A DNA stretch of 37,471 bases from assembly GCA_902777605.1 (NCBI GenBank), contig CACYUI010000024.1:1-37471 (forward strand), given 5' to 3'. The position numbers and the translations under genes were made by a program. Of the stretch, positions 8,202 through 15,961 are shown piece by piece. The notes beneath the pieces were generated by a model, which was not told the DNA's origin, made no database searches, and was given only the letters and a program-made list of their open reading frames with translations. Source of the stretch: an uncultured bacterium (GTDB lineage: Bacteria > Cyanobacteriota > Vampirovibrionia > Gastranaerophilales > Gastranaerophilaceae). How positions within the stretch are numbered: position 1 is the stretch's first letter; each line of letters begins with the position of its first letter.

Positions 8202-8996
8202 ATGATTAAACTAATAGCAACAGATATAGACGGAACTATTTTGATTCCTGAAGGACAATTTACTCAAGAAGTTAAAGATTGTATAAAAAAACTCGATTAT
8301 AGCGGTATAAAAGTTGTACTTGTAACAGGAAGAATGAATGCCGCAGCACAGCTTATCGCAAAAGAGCTCGGTTTAAATAGCCCTGTAGTTTCTTATCAAG
8401 GCGGACTTATAAAAGAAAACGGCAAAACGCTATATGAAAGATACTTAACTGAAAATGAAGCAGAAGAAATAATAAAATGGAGCAAGGAGGAAAATATTCA
8501 TCTGAATTTGTATAACGATGATATCTTATACTCTGAAACTGATTGCACGGAAATTCAACGATACTGCAATAATCAGCATACAAACTATGTCGTTAAACCT
8601 TTTTCTGAAATCAAAAAAGATAAGGTTAATAAAATTTTAGCTATTGATTATAACAATCCTGACAGAATAAATTTGTACGAAAAAGAGCTGCCAAAGATAT
8701 TTCCGAACTTATATATAGTTAAATCTACACCGTATTTTTTGGAATTTTCTAACCCAGAGGGTTCTAAATATTGTGCGGTAAAATTTTTGCAAAAATATTG
8801 GAATTTAAAAGAAGAAGAAATTCTAACAATAGGCGATCAAAATAACGACATAGCACTTCTTCAAGCAGGCGGTGTCAAAATTGCAATGGGAAATGCAACG
8901 GATGAACTTAAACAAATAGCCGACTGGGTTACTGATAGCGTACAAGAGAACGGATTTATTAAAGCAGTAAAAAAATATTGCAATATGCAGTTTTAG
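8202..8996 (+). CDS. HAD superfamily phosphatase, Cof type
   Basis: A 264-residue Cof/IIB subfamily HAD hydrolase. Motif I is DIDGT (8-12), with Asp8 the phospho-acceptor and Asp10 the acid/base. A threonine motif (VLVTGR, about 38-43) follows. The C2-type cap spans the middle, and motif IV GDQNNDIALLQ with IAMGNA is near 210-230. These are cytosolic Mg-dependent phosphatases acting on sugar phosphates, nucleotides or flavin precursors; substrate cannot be read from sequence. There is no Shine-Dalgarno sequence and the -10 box abuts the start, so translation is likely leaderless. It diverges from the DUF4127 gene. Confidence 0.88.
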   Translation: MIKLIATDIDGTILIPEGQFTQEVKDCIKKLDYSGIKVVLVTGRMNAAAQLIAKELGLNSPVVSYQGGLIKENGKTLYERYLTENEAEEIIKWSKEENIHLNLYNDDILYSETDCTEIQRYCNNQHTNYVVKPFSEIKKDKVNKILAIDYNNPDRINLYEKELPKIFPNLYIVKSTPYFLEFSNPEGSKYCAVKFLQKYWNLKEEEILTIGDQNNDIALLQAGGVKIAMGNATDELKQIADWVTDSVQENGFIKAVKKYCNMQF

Positions 8997-8998
8997 CT

Positions 8999-9022
8999 TG
9001 TAGGTTGGGTGAAACCCAACAA
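8999..9022 (+). repeat. GTAGGT-hairpin repeat, copy 2
   Basis: GTAGGTTGGGTGAAACCCAAC. The stem GTTGGGT/ACCCAAC has a GAA loop. It sits just after the HAD stop codon and lacks a U-tract, so it is not a classic terminator. Confidence 0.65.
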
Positions 9023-9025
9023 TAA

Positions 9026-9054
9026 ATAAAAAAAAGCCCTTTCGAAAAGGGCTT
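9026..9054 (-). terminator. Rho-independent terminator of the AMIN-like gene
   Basis: AAGCCCTTT (9034-9042) and AAAGGGCTT (9046-9054) form a 9-bp stem. The run of eight or more U lies on the minus-strand side, so it ends minus-strand transcription. Confidence 0.85.
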
Positions 9055-9064
9055 GCGTTGTATG

Positions 9065-10132
9065 TTACTTAAGATTGTTTTTTGTTAAACTTGCTTTTAA
9101 ACCTTGTGCCAAATCGTGCCTTCCGCTTTTTTCGTATATTGCAGTCATTGACTCTAAAAATTTTAAATTATCAATATTTGGATTTGATTGATTTACCGGT
9201 GCAGTATTTACCGGTGTTGTGTGTTTTTTTACCGTTTGTTGAACAGGTGCTGTTGCAACTGCCTGTTGAACTGCTTGCGGATGAGTAAATGCATGATTCA
9301 TTGCTTGTTGTTGTCTTGTAAGCGGACTAACATATTGCTGCAATCTCGGATTGTGGAAAGTCGGAGCCTCTTGTTCGTATGGATTTTGACTTTCTCTTTT
9401 GTACGCATTAATTCCGTAGTTAACAGTTGTATATGGTTTTTCGGGAACTGTAAAAGAATTTCCTAAAGGACTCAAATTCTTATACATATCCATTTCGCGT
9501 TCTTGAATGCTTGGAGTCAAACCTATCTTCATTTCAGGTTCTCTGCGTTTAAAGAGTCTTACTAATGCATAACCTAAAAGACCTACTAAACCAAAAGAAA
9601 ATATTTTATTTAGAGTTTCTGATGCACTGTCTTTGATATCTTCGCTCATACCATTTGATTTGTTAACAATCTTGTCGAAGATAGAGCTTGTTTTTGGAGC
9701 CATATCTTCTCTGTAGATTGGTGCATAACTGTCCATCGGGCTACTTAGTTTTACACTTTTTGTTTCTTGTGTATTCTTAACAGGAACAACAGGAGCAATA
9801 GAATCAAAAGTTACGCTTGCGCCTGCTGCATTTTCAGCCTGAAAAAATAGGCTTATACCGTTATTTGTAGGTTCAACCATTACCGTATCAACATTAGATA
9901 CATTGTTATAAACGGTGTTTAAAGTTTTTGATGCCCTAATACCTTTCATGTCCAAAGTAATTTTATTAGGTGCTTGAACATTCTTCTTTACATCAACTGA
10001 TTTGTCAGCAGTAAGAACAATATTGTATGAATCCTTAACAGGAACAATCTCAATTGATTGTAAAACATTATCTTCTGCACAAACTGTGAGCATAGATAAA
10101 ATTAAACCAATAAATAACAACGCTTTCTTCAT
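9065..10132 (-). CDS. Secreted/anchored AMIN-like envelope protein
   Basis: A 355-residue protein. Residues 1-19 form a signal peptide (MKKALLFIGLILSMLTVCA). Residues ~24-110 form a beta-rich AMIN-like domain (SIEIVPVKDSYNIVLTADK...NKITLDMKG), a fold used in Cyanobacteria and proteobacteria to bind peptidoglycan or target amidases and secretins. A Pro-rich linker and one membrane segment (~178-194, then KRRE) follow, with a Gln/Thr/Pro-rich tail of about 150 residues. By the positive-inside rule the tail is cytoplasmic. ATG 10132 is chosen because a signal peptide starts there and AAGGGAG precedes it; the frame runs open further upstream. AMIN assignment is by pattern only. Confidence 0.65.
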   Translation of the reverse strand: MKKALLFIGLILSMLTVCAEDNVLQSIEIVPVKDSYNIVLTADKSVDVKKNVQAPNKITLDMKGIRASKTLNTVYNNVSNVDTVMVEPTNNGISLFFQAENAAGASVTFDSIAPVVPVKNTQETKSVKLSSPMDSYAPIYREDMAPKTSSIFDKIVNKSNGMSEDIKDSASETLNKIFSFGLVGLLGYALVRLFKRREPEMKIGLTPSIQEREMDMYKNLSPLGNSFTVPEKPYTTVNYGINAYKRESQNPYEQEAPTFHNPRLQQYVSPLTRQQQAMNHAFTHPQAVQQAVATAPVQQTVKKHTTPVNTAPVNQSNPNIDNLKFLESMTAIYEKSGRHDLAQGLKASLTKNNLK

Positions 10133-10212
10133 AATACTCTCTCCCTTGATATTAGTGTACAAGATTGGCATGCCCATGCCATCAATCAAGGGATTAAATT
10201 TTAAAGTGTTGT

Positions 10213-10234
10213 CTATAGACCATCTGGTCAATAG
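10213..10234. promoter_or_regulatory. 22-bp palindromic operator candidate
   Basis: Arms CTATAGACCA and TGGTCAATAG around a central TC pair at all but one position. It lies about 80 nt upstream of the AMIN-like start codon and includes a TTGACC that could be a -35. A dimeric repressor site is inferred. Confidence 0.45.
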
Positions 10235-10254
10235 AAAATTTGTATAATTGCAAA

Positions 10255-10278
10255 AATAAGCCCCCTTTTTAAAGGGGG
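10255..10278 (-). terminator. Terminator of the HExxH gene
   Basis: CCCCCTT (10261-10267) and AAGGGGG (10272-10278) form a stem followed on the minus strand by CTTATTTTTG. It ends minus-strand transcription 40 nt beyond the gene. Confidence 0.75.
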
Positions 10279-10316
10279 TTGTTGATTAGTTGATATTTTC
10301 AGTGTAATTTATTTTA

Positions 10317-10874
10317 TTAATTTAAACCTAATTGAGTTCTGTAGAAACCGTTTGAAGCTATTTTGTTTTGGATTAGGTTGTTACCTTGAGAAGAAGCCAT
10401 ATACATACCGCTTAACTTATCAAGTCTAGCTGTTAACTTTGTTTCAGGATAAACTCTTGATGCTGATTTAAGTCTTATCCAAGTTGCTGCTTCTTTTTGT
10501 GTAGCAATTGTTTCTTCTTCTAAATCTGCAACTCTTTTTGTGTGGCAGCTTTCGTGAGCTATAAGGCAAGCAATTTGTTCAACAGGAGCATTTTTGTACA
10601 TAGAATTAATCATAATAACTCTTGAACCGTATCTGTTGTATGTGCTTACCGCAAAAGCTTTGTTAGTAACTCCGATTGATGACATATCTTCAAATGAAAC
10701 TCTTACGCCATATCTTTGAAGGCTTCTTAAAACATCTGTTTCACCTGCTTGTTCTAACATATTGATTGCTGCAACAATTTTAGAATCTGAAGAAAAATCT
10801 GTTGCTCTGTAAGCGAATGCTTGGTTTAATGTCAAAAATACAAATGCTGCAAATAATACTAAAACTTTTTTCAT
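10317..10874 (-). CDS. Secreted protein with an HExxH zinc-protease motif
   Basis: A 185-residue protein. The signal peptide is 1-21 (cleavage after LNQAFA). The mature part has a helical segment, then VIMINSMYKNAPVEQIACLI leading into HESCH (107-111), an HExxH motif. Acidic residues nine or more positions later (EEET, ~119-122) could provide the third zinc ligand as in gluzincins. It is small for a protease, and the family is not one I can name; the motif could be structural. ATG 10874 is supported by AAGGAG 8 nt upstream and by the signal peptide. Its 327-nt upstream region carries three TTAAG-type direct-repeat boxes, so it may be tightly regulated. Confidence 0.65.
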   Translation of the reverse strand: MKKVLVLFAAFVFLTLNQAFAYRATDFSSDSKIVAAINMLEQAGETDVLRSLQRYGVRVSFEDMSSIGVTNKAFAVSTYNRYGSRVIMINSMYKNAPVEQIACLIAHESCHTKRVADLEEETIATQKEAATWIRLKSASRVYPETKLTARLDKLSGMYMASSQGNNLIQNKIASNGFYRTQLGLN

Positions 10875-10967
10875 AACACTGACTCCTTTTATCAACTTTT
10901 TCGTAATCAACTTATGTTTGTGTTTACGGAGCGGTTGTCGAAATCTTGAGGAAAAGCATCAGTGCTT

Positions 10968-11103
10968 GTAACAAAACTTAATATTTGCAGCAAATAAAAA
11001 GCCAAAACGCTCTATTTTTAAGCATTTTGGTTTTAATAAAATTATGTTAAGAATGTTAAGCAAATAAAAATTAGTTTTTTCTATTTTACAAAACTTAACA
11101 ATT
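10968..11103 (-). promoter_or_regulatory. Cluster of three HLR1-like boxes and a terminator-like hairpin
   Basis: The gap 10875-11201 has no gene. It contains: ATTAAG-TTTT-GTTACA (minus strand, 10968-10983); two TGTTAAG copies 9 bp apart (11045-11051, 11054-11060); and the exact 18-nt box (minus strand, 11086-11103). Between them a minus-strand hairpin (CCAAAATGCT/AGCGTTTTGG, about 11003-11032) followed by CTTTTTATTT looks like a terminator for the gene starting at 11852 or for a small RNA. Confidence 0.5.
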
Positions 11104-11201
11104 GTATATTTTTATGCCAATTTATACAAAAACGAATCCCCCAAAAACAATATGTTAGTTTTTACTAATTTTGTAATAGGTTTTATTATATTATTTTTTG
11201 C

Positions 11202-11852
11202 CTAGCCTTCTTCTTTCAAAAGCAATATTGCAGAATTAATTTCTTCTTTCAGGTATTCTAATTGTTGGTTTATATTTTCAGGGTTATAAATCGAACCGCT
11301 TTCTGAATAAGCCAGATATTTTTGATAAACTACGGCTTCGCGCCTCAATGTCATTATTGATTTTGTGTACCTGTTTACTTCCTGCAATTTTTTAAATGAC
11401 TCATAGTAACCTTCAGGTTTGTCGTAATATTTGTCTGCAAGATAGTCAATATTAATAGTGAGCAAGTTTGCTTTTGTGATAAATAACTGCAAGTTTTCAT
11501 TATCTTCAATACAGTCATACAGTTTTTCAAGCATTGGAATTATTGCATTTGCATCTTTAGAATATTCTGATACCTTATCTTTTTTTTGAATAATATCAAC
11601 GAATGCAGGGTTATCTTTAGGTACAGGCTTTAGCTCGGCAGGATTATCAAATCCCGGTTGAGATTCAAAAGCCGGTTTACTTGTCTTTGTTTTAGGAACT
11701 CCTTGTCTGCCTTCTCCAATATTAGGAAGAGTTCCTGCATACCCTTTTCCTTGAAGCTCCTGCTCTAAAGCTTTATTTTTTTTATTCCAAAAGAAAGCGT
11801 GCGAAGGCAGAGCAAAACTCATTATTATTAACAGTGCGACAATCTTCTTCAT
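11202..11852 (-). CDS. Secreted protein of unknown function
   Basis: A 216-residue protein. The signal peptide is 1-19 (cleavage after PSHA), followed by a basic, Pro/Gly-rich linker (~20-85) and a helical C-terminal half (~95-214) with acidic and Tyr-rich segments. I recognise no domain. Transcription appears leaderless: TTGATT (11881-11886), a 16-bp spacer and TATAAT (11859-11864) end exactly 6 nt before the ATG, and there is no Shine-Dalgarno sequence. The start is therefore set by promoter position. The promoter sits in the 37-nt gap after ilvE, so it can be expressed apart from ilvE. Confidence 0.65.
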   Translation of the reverse strand: MKKIVALLIIMSFALPSHAFFWNKKNKALEQELQGKGYAGTLPNIGEGRQGVPKTKTSKPAFESQPGFDNPAELKPVPKDNPAFVDIIQKKDKVSEYSKDANAIIPMLEKLYDCIEDNENLQLFITKANLLTINIDYLADKYYDKPEGYYESFKKLQEVNRYTKSIMTLRREAVVYQKYLAYSESGSIYNPENINQQLEYLKEEINSAILLLKEEG

Positions 11853-11858
11853 ATTTAT

Positions 11859-11886
11859 ATTATAGTTATTATTATTAAAAAATCAA
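11859..11886 (-). promoter_or_regulatory. Leaderless promoter TTGATT-16-TATAAT
   Basis: The clearest leaderless promoter here: a consensus TATAAT, a 16-bp spacer and a good -35. The predicted first transcribed base is the A of the start codon at 11852. Confidence 0.7.
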
Positions 11887-11888
11887 AA

Positions 11889-12911
11889 TTACCCGATTTC
11901 TTTTATCCAACCTTCAGGAGCTTCTATTCTGCCCATTTGAATACCTGTTAATGTATCATAAAGCTTTTGTGTGACTTCACCCATTTTTTCCATACCTGAT
12001 GGAAACGAAATTTCTTTGCCATGGTCTACTACTTTGCCGACAGGAGAAAGAACGGCTGCAGTACCGCATAATGCGCACTCTTTAAATTCAGACAATTCTT
12101 CTTTATATATTTCTCTCTCTTCTGCTTGAAGTCCCAAATATTTTTCTGCAACATACATCAATGATCTTCGGGTAATCGAAGGTAAAATAGTTGATGATTT
12201 TGGTGTTACAACTTTATTATCTTTTGTTACAAATATAATATTTGCTCCGCCGGTTTCTTCTATTTTGGTTCTTGTTGCAGAATCGAGGTACATGTTTTCA
12301 TTATATCCTTGATTATGTGCATCAACTATTGCATGCAGGCTCATTGCGTAATTAAGTCCGGCTTTCACATGTCCCGTTCCTAAAGGAGCAGCTCTATCAA
12401 AATCAGGAATTCTTAATGTGATTGGTTTTGCACCTCCTTTAAAATATGGGCCTACAGGAGCTGTAAATATTCTGAATTGGTACTCATTTGCAGGCTTAAC
12501 ACCCATAATCGGGTCTGAACCAAACATATAAGGTCTTATATACAATGTTGCTCCTGAACCATAAGGCGGAACCCAGTCTATATTTGCTTTAACAACTTCT
12601 ACAACTGCATTTACAAATCTATCTTCCGGAAATGGAGGCATTTCAAGGCGCTTTGCTGTATCTGCCATCCTTTTTGCATTCAAATCAGGACGAAAGCAAA
12701 CTACTTTATTATCTGCGGTTCTATATGCTTTAAGACCTTCAAAGCAAGTCTGTGCATACTGTAAAACACAAGCACATTCATTTAAAACTATATTGGAATC
12801 TTTTGTAATAATTCCGCTATCCCACCTTCCGTCTTTATAGTTAGAAACATAGCGAAAATCCGTTTTTGAGTATCCAAAACCCAAATTACCCCAATCAATA
12901 TTCTTTTCCAT
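11889..12911 (-). CDS. ilvE: Branched-chain amino acid aminotransferase
   Basis: A 340-residue fold-type IV PLP enzyme of the larger BCAT group. It transaminates Leu/Ile/Val with 2-oxoglutarate, the last step of branched-chain synthesis or the first of degradation. The PLP lysine is Lys183 in GTGHVKAGLNYAMS (178-191). Substrate-side motifs include YAQTCFEGLKAYR (~52-64) and the phosphate-binding EETGGANIIF region (~218-227). Length and motifs are normal. GGAGGGAG lies about 7 nt before the ATG. It is followed after 37 nt by the secreted-protein gene, which has its own promoter. Confidence 0.95.
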   Translation of the reverse strand: MEKNIDWGNLGFGYSKTDFRYVSNYKDGRWDSGIITKDSNIVLNECACVLQYAQTCFEGLKAYRTADNKVVCFRPDLNAKRMADTAKRLEMPPFPEDRFVNAVVEVVKANIDWVPPYGSGATLYIRPYMFGSDPIMGVKPANEYQFRIFTAPVGPYFKGGAKPITLRIPDFDRAAPLGTGHVKAGLNYAMSLHAIVDAHNQGYNENMYLDSATRTKIEETGGANIIFVTKDNKVVTPKSSTILPSITRRSLMYVAEKYLGLQAEEREIYKEELSEFKECALCGTAAVLSPVGKVVDHGKEISFPSGMEKMGEVTQKLYDTLTGIQMGRIEAPEGWIKEIG

Positions 12912-13012
12912 ATTTGCTCCCTCCGTTAATTATATTATATAACAAAAAGAGGGTGTCAAAAAGGTTTTAAAAGTTATGGCGATTCTTCAGGGGTAAATGG
13001 GTAAAGGAGTTC

Positions 13013-13145
13013 AGAATGACGGAAATTTTGATTAAATAAATATTTAATCAGCTGGATTGCCACGGGCTAATCGCCCTTGCAATGACGCTCTACCAGCAGG
13101 CTTTGCCTCATGTCATTCTGAGGCTGATTAAGCCGAATAATCAAG
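13013..13145. repeat. Composite of palindromic repeat halves
   Basis: The 12912-13159 gap holds fragments of the palindromic family seen at 18076-18171. It has TTCAGAATGACGG (13013-13025), CTGGATTGCC...GCAATGACG (13052-13087) and GTCATTCTGAGG (13112-13123). TTAATCAGC (13044-13052) and GCTGATTAA (13123-13131) act as outer arms. The central half matches the element inside the methylase gene at 36472-36552. Confidence 0.6.
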
Positions 13146-13159
13146 CTTTTTGTACAATG

Positions 13160-14485
13160 TTATGATATTATTTCGCTGTATTCTTCGGGATTATTTAATA
13201 AATCATAATTTATTTCGTTTTCGTTATCCGCAATAGCCGCGCAAACAACCGCATCAGAAACTACATTCAACAAGGTTCGCATCATATCTGTAATTCTTTC
13301 TATTGTGAACAAGAACGCAAACCCTGCAACCAACTGTTCAGGACTTAAGCCCATGCCGTTAAGAACAAGTGCTATAGTTATCAATCCTGCCCCTGGAATT
13401 CCGGCACAAGTTGAAGATGCTACAATTGCCAAAAGTGCAATTTGAATAATTAAGAATGGGCTTAGTACAATACCGTATGCTTGAGCCAAGAAAATAACGG
13501 CTATTGTCTGCAGCATAGCAGTACCGTCCATATTTAATGTTGCTCCTAAAGGAAGAACAAAACTTGATATCTTATGAGAAATTCCTCTCTTTTCGCAGCA
13601 AGCAATTGTCAAAGGAAGTGTTGCAGATGAGCTTGCAGTACCAAATGCAACCATCATAGCCTCTGCCATTGCTGCATACAACATCATAACGGGAACTTTT
13701 GAAAATATTTTCAAGAATATCGGATATACAATGAAGAATTGAATAGCAAAACCTATTGCCAGAACTCCCAAGTATTTTGATATACTTGCAAAAATATCAA
13801 TACCAAATGATGAAACAGCAGTTGCGGTAAGAGCAAATACACCGGGGGCTGCAAAAGCCATAATCCAATCCGTAATCTTCATTGTTGCCGCAAATATTGA
13901 TTCAAAAAAGCTTACAAACGGTCTGTTGATTTCCCCGACTTTTGCAAGTGCTATTGAAAACATTAGCGCAAATACAATAATCGGAACCATATCACCTTTA
14001 GCTATTGATGACAACGGATTTTGCGGTATAAAACCTAAGATTATATTTAACAGATTTCCTCTTTGTGACTCTATTGTAGCTGCGACTTGTGCTTGAATAT
14101 CACTTGCTATATCAGATGTGATATAATGAGCCGCTCCCAATCCGGGCTGCATCCATACTGCAAGTATTGCACCGATTGCGACTGCAGCAAATGTAATAAT
14201 ACCGTAATACAGAACCATTTTTGTTCCGAGTTTACCAATTTGTTTGCTATCACCAACACTTGTTATACCGATTACAATTGCTGAAATTACAAGAGGAATA
14301 ACAATCATTTGAATTAGTCTGATAAAGACCTGACCAACAAATGTTAGTGTATTCATTAGGACTGCATTAGGGTGATGGTGCATCCATATACCAACAAACA
14401 CACCAAGAATTAGGCCTGCAAAAATATGCCAGTTTCGTTTCAAGCCTAAACCGAGTGCTATTAACACTTGCATATAAAATTTCAT
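13160..14485 (-). CDS. Dicarboxylate/amino acid:cation symporter (DAACS)
   Basis: A 441-residue inner-membrane transporter of the GltP/GltT/DctA family (GltPh fold). It couples uptake of glutamate/aspartate or C4-dicarboxylates to Na+ or H+. Six N-terminal helices are followed by the transport core, with the HP1 serine-rich tip SSSATLP (285-291), the TM7 NMDGT cation motif (318-322) and the HP2 tip AGIPGAG (~357-363). Length is normal. Exact substrate is not readable; glutamate/aspartate is the most common. AGAGAGGAT lies about 7 nt before ATG 14485. It is probably monocistronic, with repeats on its 3' side. Confidence 0.92.
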   Translation of the reverse strand: MKFYMQVLIALGLGLKRNWHIFAGLILGVFVGIWMHHHPNAVLMNTLTFVGQVFIRLIQMIVIPLVISAIVIGITSVGDSKQIGKLGTKMVLYYGIITFAAVAIGAILAVWMQPGLGAAHYITSDIASDIQAQVAATIESQRGNLLNIILGFIPQNPLSSIAKGDMVPIIVFALMFSIALAKVGEINRPFVSFFESIFAATMKITDWIMAFAAPGVFALTATAVSSFGIDIFASISKYLGVLAIGFAIQFFIVYPIFLKIFSKVPVMMLYAAMAEAMMVAFGTASSSATLPLTIACCEKRGISHKISSFVLPLGATLNMDGTAMLQTIAVIFLAQAYGIVLSPFLIIQIALLAIVASSTCAGIPGAGLITIALVLNGMGLSPEQLVAGFAFLFTIERITDMMRTLLNVVSDAVVCAAIADNENEINYDLLNNPEEYSEIIS

Positions 14486-14583
14486 ATAAAATCCTCTCTT
14501 TGTACTTATTTAACCCATTTATTTTACAATTTTTTAGGATAAATGTAAATACATAGCTTATATGATTAAAAAGGGGGTGTTGT

Positions 14584-15078
14584 TTATTTCTCTATAACGC
14601 TTTCGCCTGCAATTTTTTCGCCCTTTATTATATAGCGTGCGGTTTCGGTTTTCATAAGGTGGTTGTCTATTAATGAGTGATATTCCAGCGTAAGAGTATT
14701 AATGCCGGAAAACTTTCCATCCTCGAGTCTTATGGAAACTGTATCAGTTAGAATTTTATTATCATATGGCGCTTTTTTTGAAAATACTATCAAGTTGCCT
14801 TCTACCGTTCTTAGAGATATATCAGCATTCGCGCCTGTAAAAGGGTTATTTAAAGTTATTATGTCGCCAACTCGTGACAAGTTCCACATATCTACGCTCT
14901 GAGGTTTAAATGTTTTATAGCTGTTTGTGTCATCCAACTTTGCAACCACACGCCAGCTTCCAAAAAATGCTTTGGGAACTTCATTAACCGATACTCCTGC
15001 TGACAAGGTCATATCGTCAGCTTTTACAATTATACAGGACAAAAATAATAAAAATAGGATGGCAAAAAATCTTTTCAT
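14584..15078 (-). CDS. Small secreted calycin-like protein of unknown function
   Basis: A 164-residue protein. The signal peptide is 1-20 (cleavage after IIVKA). The mature domain is beta-rich with a conserved-looking block FFGSWRVVAKLDDTN (~38-52) and SVDMWNLSRVGDIITLNNPFTGA (~62-84), which I associate with uncharacterised cyanobacterial/Melainabacteria secreted proteins. The alternating strands and GxW near the N-terminus suggest a small barrel like lipocalins, but this is only pattern. No Shine-Dalgarno: TAGACT (15107-15112), 16 bp and TATAAT (15085-15090) end exactly 6 nt before the ATG, predicting a leaderless mRNA. Confidence 0.6.
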   Translation of the reverse strand: MKRFFAILFLLFLSCIIVKADDMTLSAGVSVNEVPKAFFGSWRVVAKLDDTNSYKTFKPQSVDMWNLSRVGDIITLNNPFTGANADISLRTVEGNLIVFSKKAPYDNKILTDTVSIRLEDGKFSGINTLTLEYHSLIDNHLMKTETARYIIKGEKIAGESVIEK

Positions 15079-15084
15079 AATCTT

Positions 15085-15112
15085 ATTATAATGAGTTCTT
15101 TATAAAAGTCTA
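15085..15112 (-). promoter_or_regulatory. Leaderless promoter TAGACT-16-TATAAT
   Basis: Same geometry as at 11859-11886: consensus -10, 16-bp spacer, and a 6-nt gap to the start codon at 15078. Confidence 0.65.
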
Positions 15113-15130
15113 TGGATTAATTGTTTACCA

Positions 15131-15162
15131 CCTCACCCTAACCCTCTCCTTTTAGGAGAGGG
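15131..15162. repeat. REP-like palindrome, copy 3
   Basis: CCTCACCCTAA lead, then CCCTCTCC (15142-15149) and GGAGAGGG (15155-15162) around TTTTA. It is in reverse orientation relative to copy 1 (lead before the stem). Confidence 0.65.
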
Positions 15163-15202
15163 AATACATTCCCCTACTTTTTTACTCCGTTTCGGTTAAT
15201 GT

Positions 15203-15781
15203 TTAGTCTAATATTTTTACCCCTGTAGATGAACCGCTGTCATAGTCGCTATATCTGTACCCGTTTCCCCACGGAGAAGAGTATGTTGTATATCTTCTAT
15301 TGCCATAATTTGACGGTGTATAACTATAGAAGTTATCATCAAGTTCAGGTGTATATCCTGTTAGTTGTCCCGAAAAATAATTGCCGATACTCCTCAAAAG
15401 TGACGGTTTTTGATAAGTATTTATGTTTGGTCGGGATAAAATAGCTGAGCGTACATTGTCATACCTGGTGTCAAAATCTCCCTGCTGCACAGCCCCGAAA
15501 GCTTGTCTTTCCAGTCTTTCCAATCTTGCAAGCTCGTTTTCTCTTGTAAAATTTTTGTTGTATATATACCTCTCAAGTTCGCTTAAATTGTTTGAGTATT
15601 GGTTATAATACCTTCTCTGTGGGTAATATGGTTGTCTGAAACGGTTTTCCTGAGCATAGTAATTGTTATAATAAGGTGAGTGAATATTCCTGTAATACGG
15701 ATTTTGAGTTACTACTGTTCTTGATGCAAAAGTTGGCAGGCAACAAGAAAAGATTAAAAGTGTTAAAAAAATTTTGTACAT
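15203..15781 (-). CDS. Secreted Tyr/Asn/Arg-rich protein with a helical LERLE motif
   Basis: A 192-residue protein. The signal peptide is about 1-19 (cleavage near TFA). A Tyr/Asn/Arg/Gln-rich low-complexity segment spans ~25-65. A helical motif follows (LSELERYIYNKNFTREN...ARLERLERQAFGAVQQGD, ~66-103), resembling short repeats in secreted Cyanobacteria/Melainabacteria proteins. The C-terminus is a second Tyr/Ser/Gly-rich region. It is probably a surface or periplasmic protein; its function is unknown. GGAGGG lies about 5 nt before the ATG. It diverges from the coiled-coil gene at 15962, and the shared 180-nt region holds an HLR1-like box. Confidence 0.6.
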   Translation of the reverse strand: MYKIFLTLLIFSCCLPTFASRTVVTQNPYYRNIHSPYYNNYYAQENRFRQPYYPQRRYYNQYSNNLSELERYIYNKNFTRENELARLERLERQAFGAVQQGDFDTRYDNVRSAILSRPNINTYQKPSLLRSIGNYFSGQLTGYTPELDDNFYSYTPSNYGNRRYTTYSSPWGNGYRYSDYDSGSSTGVKILD

Positions 15782-15866
15782 AAACCCTCCTCAACTCAAA
15801 CATGAAATGACAAATATCTGCGTTTTTTAATTGGTCATGTTGGTAAATATTTCAATTATCCAGTCA

Positions 15867-15884
15867 AATTGTTAAGTTTTGTAA
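15867..15884 (+). promoter_or_regulatory. HLR1-like direct-repeat operator, copy 2
   Basis: An exact copy of the 18-nt box. The minus-strand reading GTTACA-AAAC-TTAACA is the best HLR1 match in the window. It ends 21 nt upstream of the -35 of the coiled-coil gene promoter, a class I activator position; it could also serve the divergent gene. Confidence 0.5.
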
Positions 15885-15905
15885 CAATAATAAAAACATG
15901 TGAAA

Positions 15906-15934
15906 TTGCATATTTTGTATATACTTTATATACA
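15906..15934 (+). promoter_or_regulatory. Promoter of the coiled-coil gene
   Basis: TTGCAT (15906-15911), a 17-bp spacer and TATACA (15929-15934), 27 nt before the start codon. Confidence 0.5.
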
Positions 15935-15961
15935 TGTAAGATTAAGATAGGAATAAAAGAT

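Noticed and set aside
9082..9466. Plus-strand open frames opposite the AMIN-like gene
   Set aside because: Cys/Leu/Arg-rich compositions typical of shadow frames, no ribosome sites, and fully overlapped by a better gene.
13013..13145. tRNA or small structured RNA
   Set aside because: The GC-rich pairing is explained by palindromic repeat halves; no cloverleaf or TTCGA arm is present.
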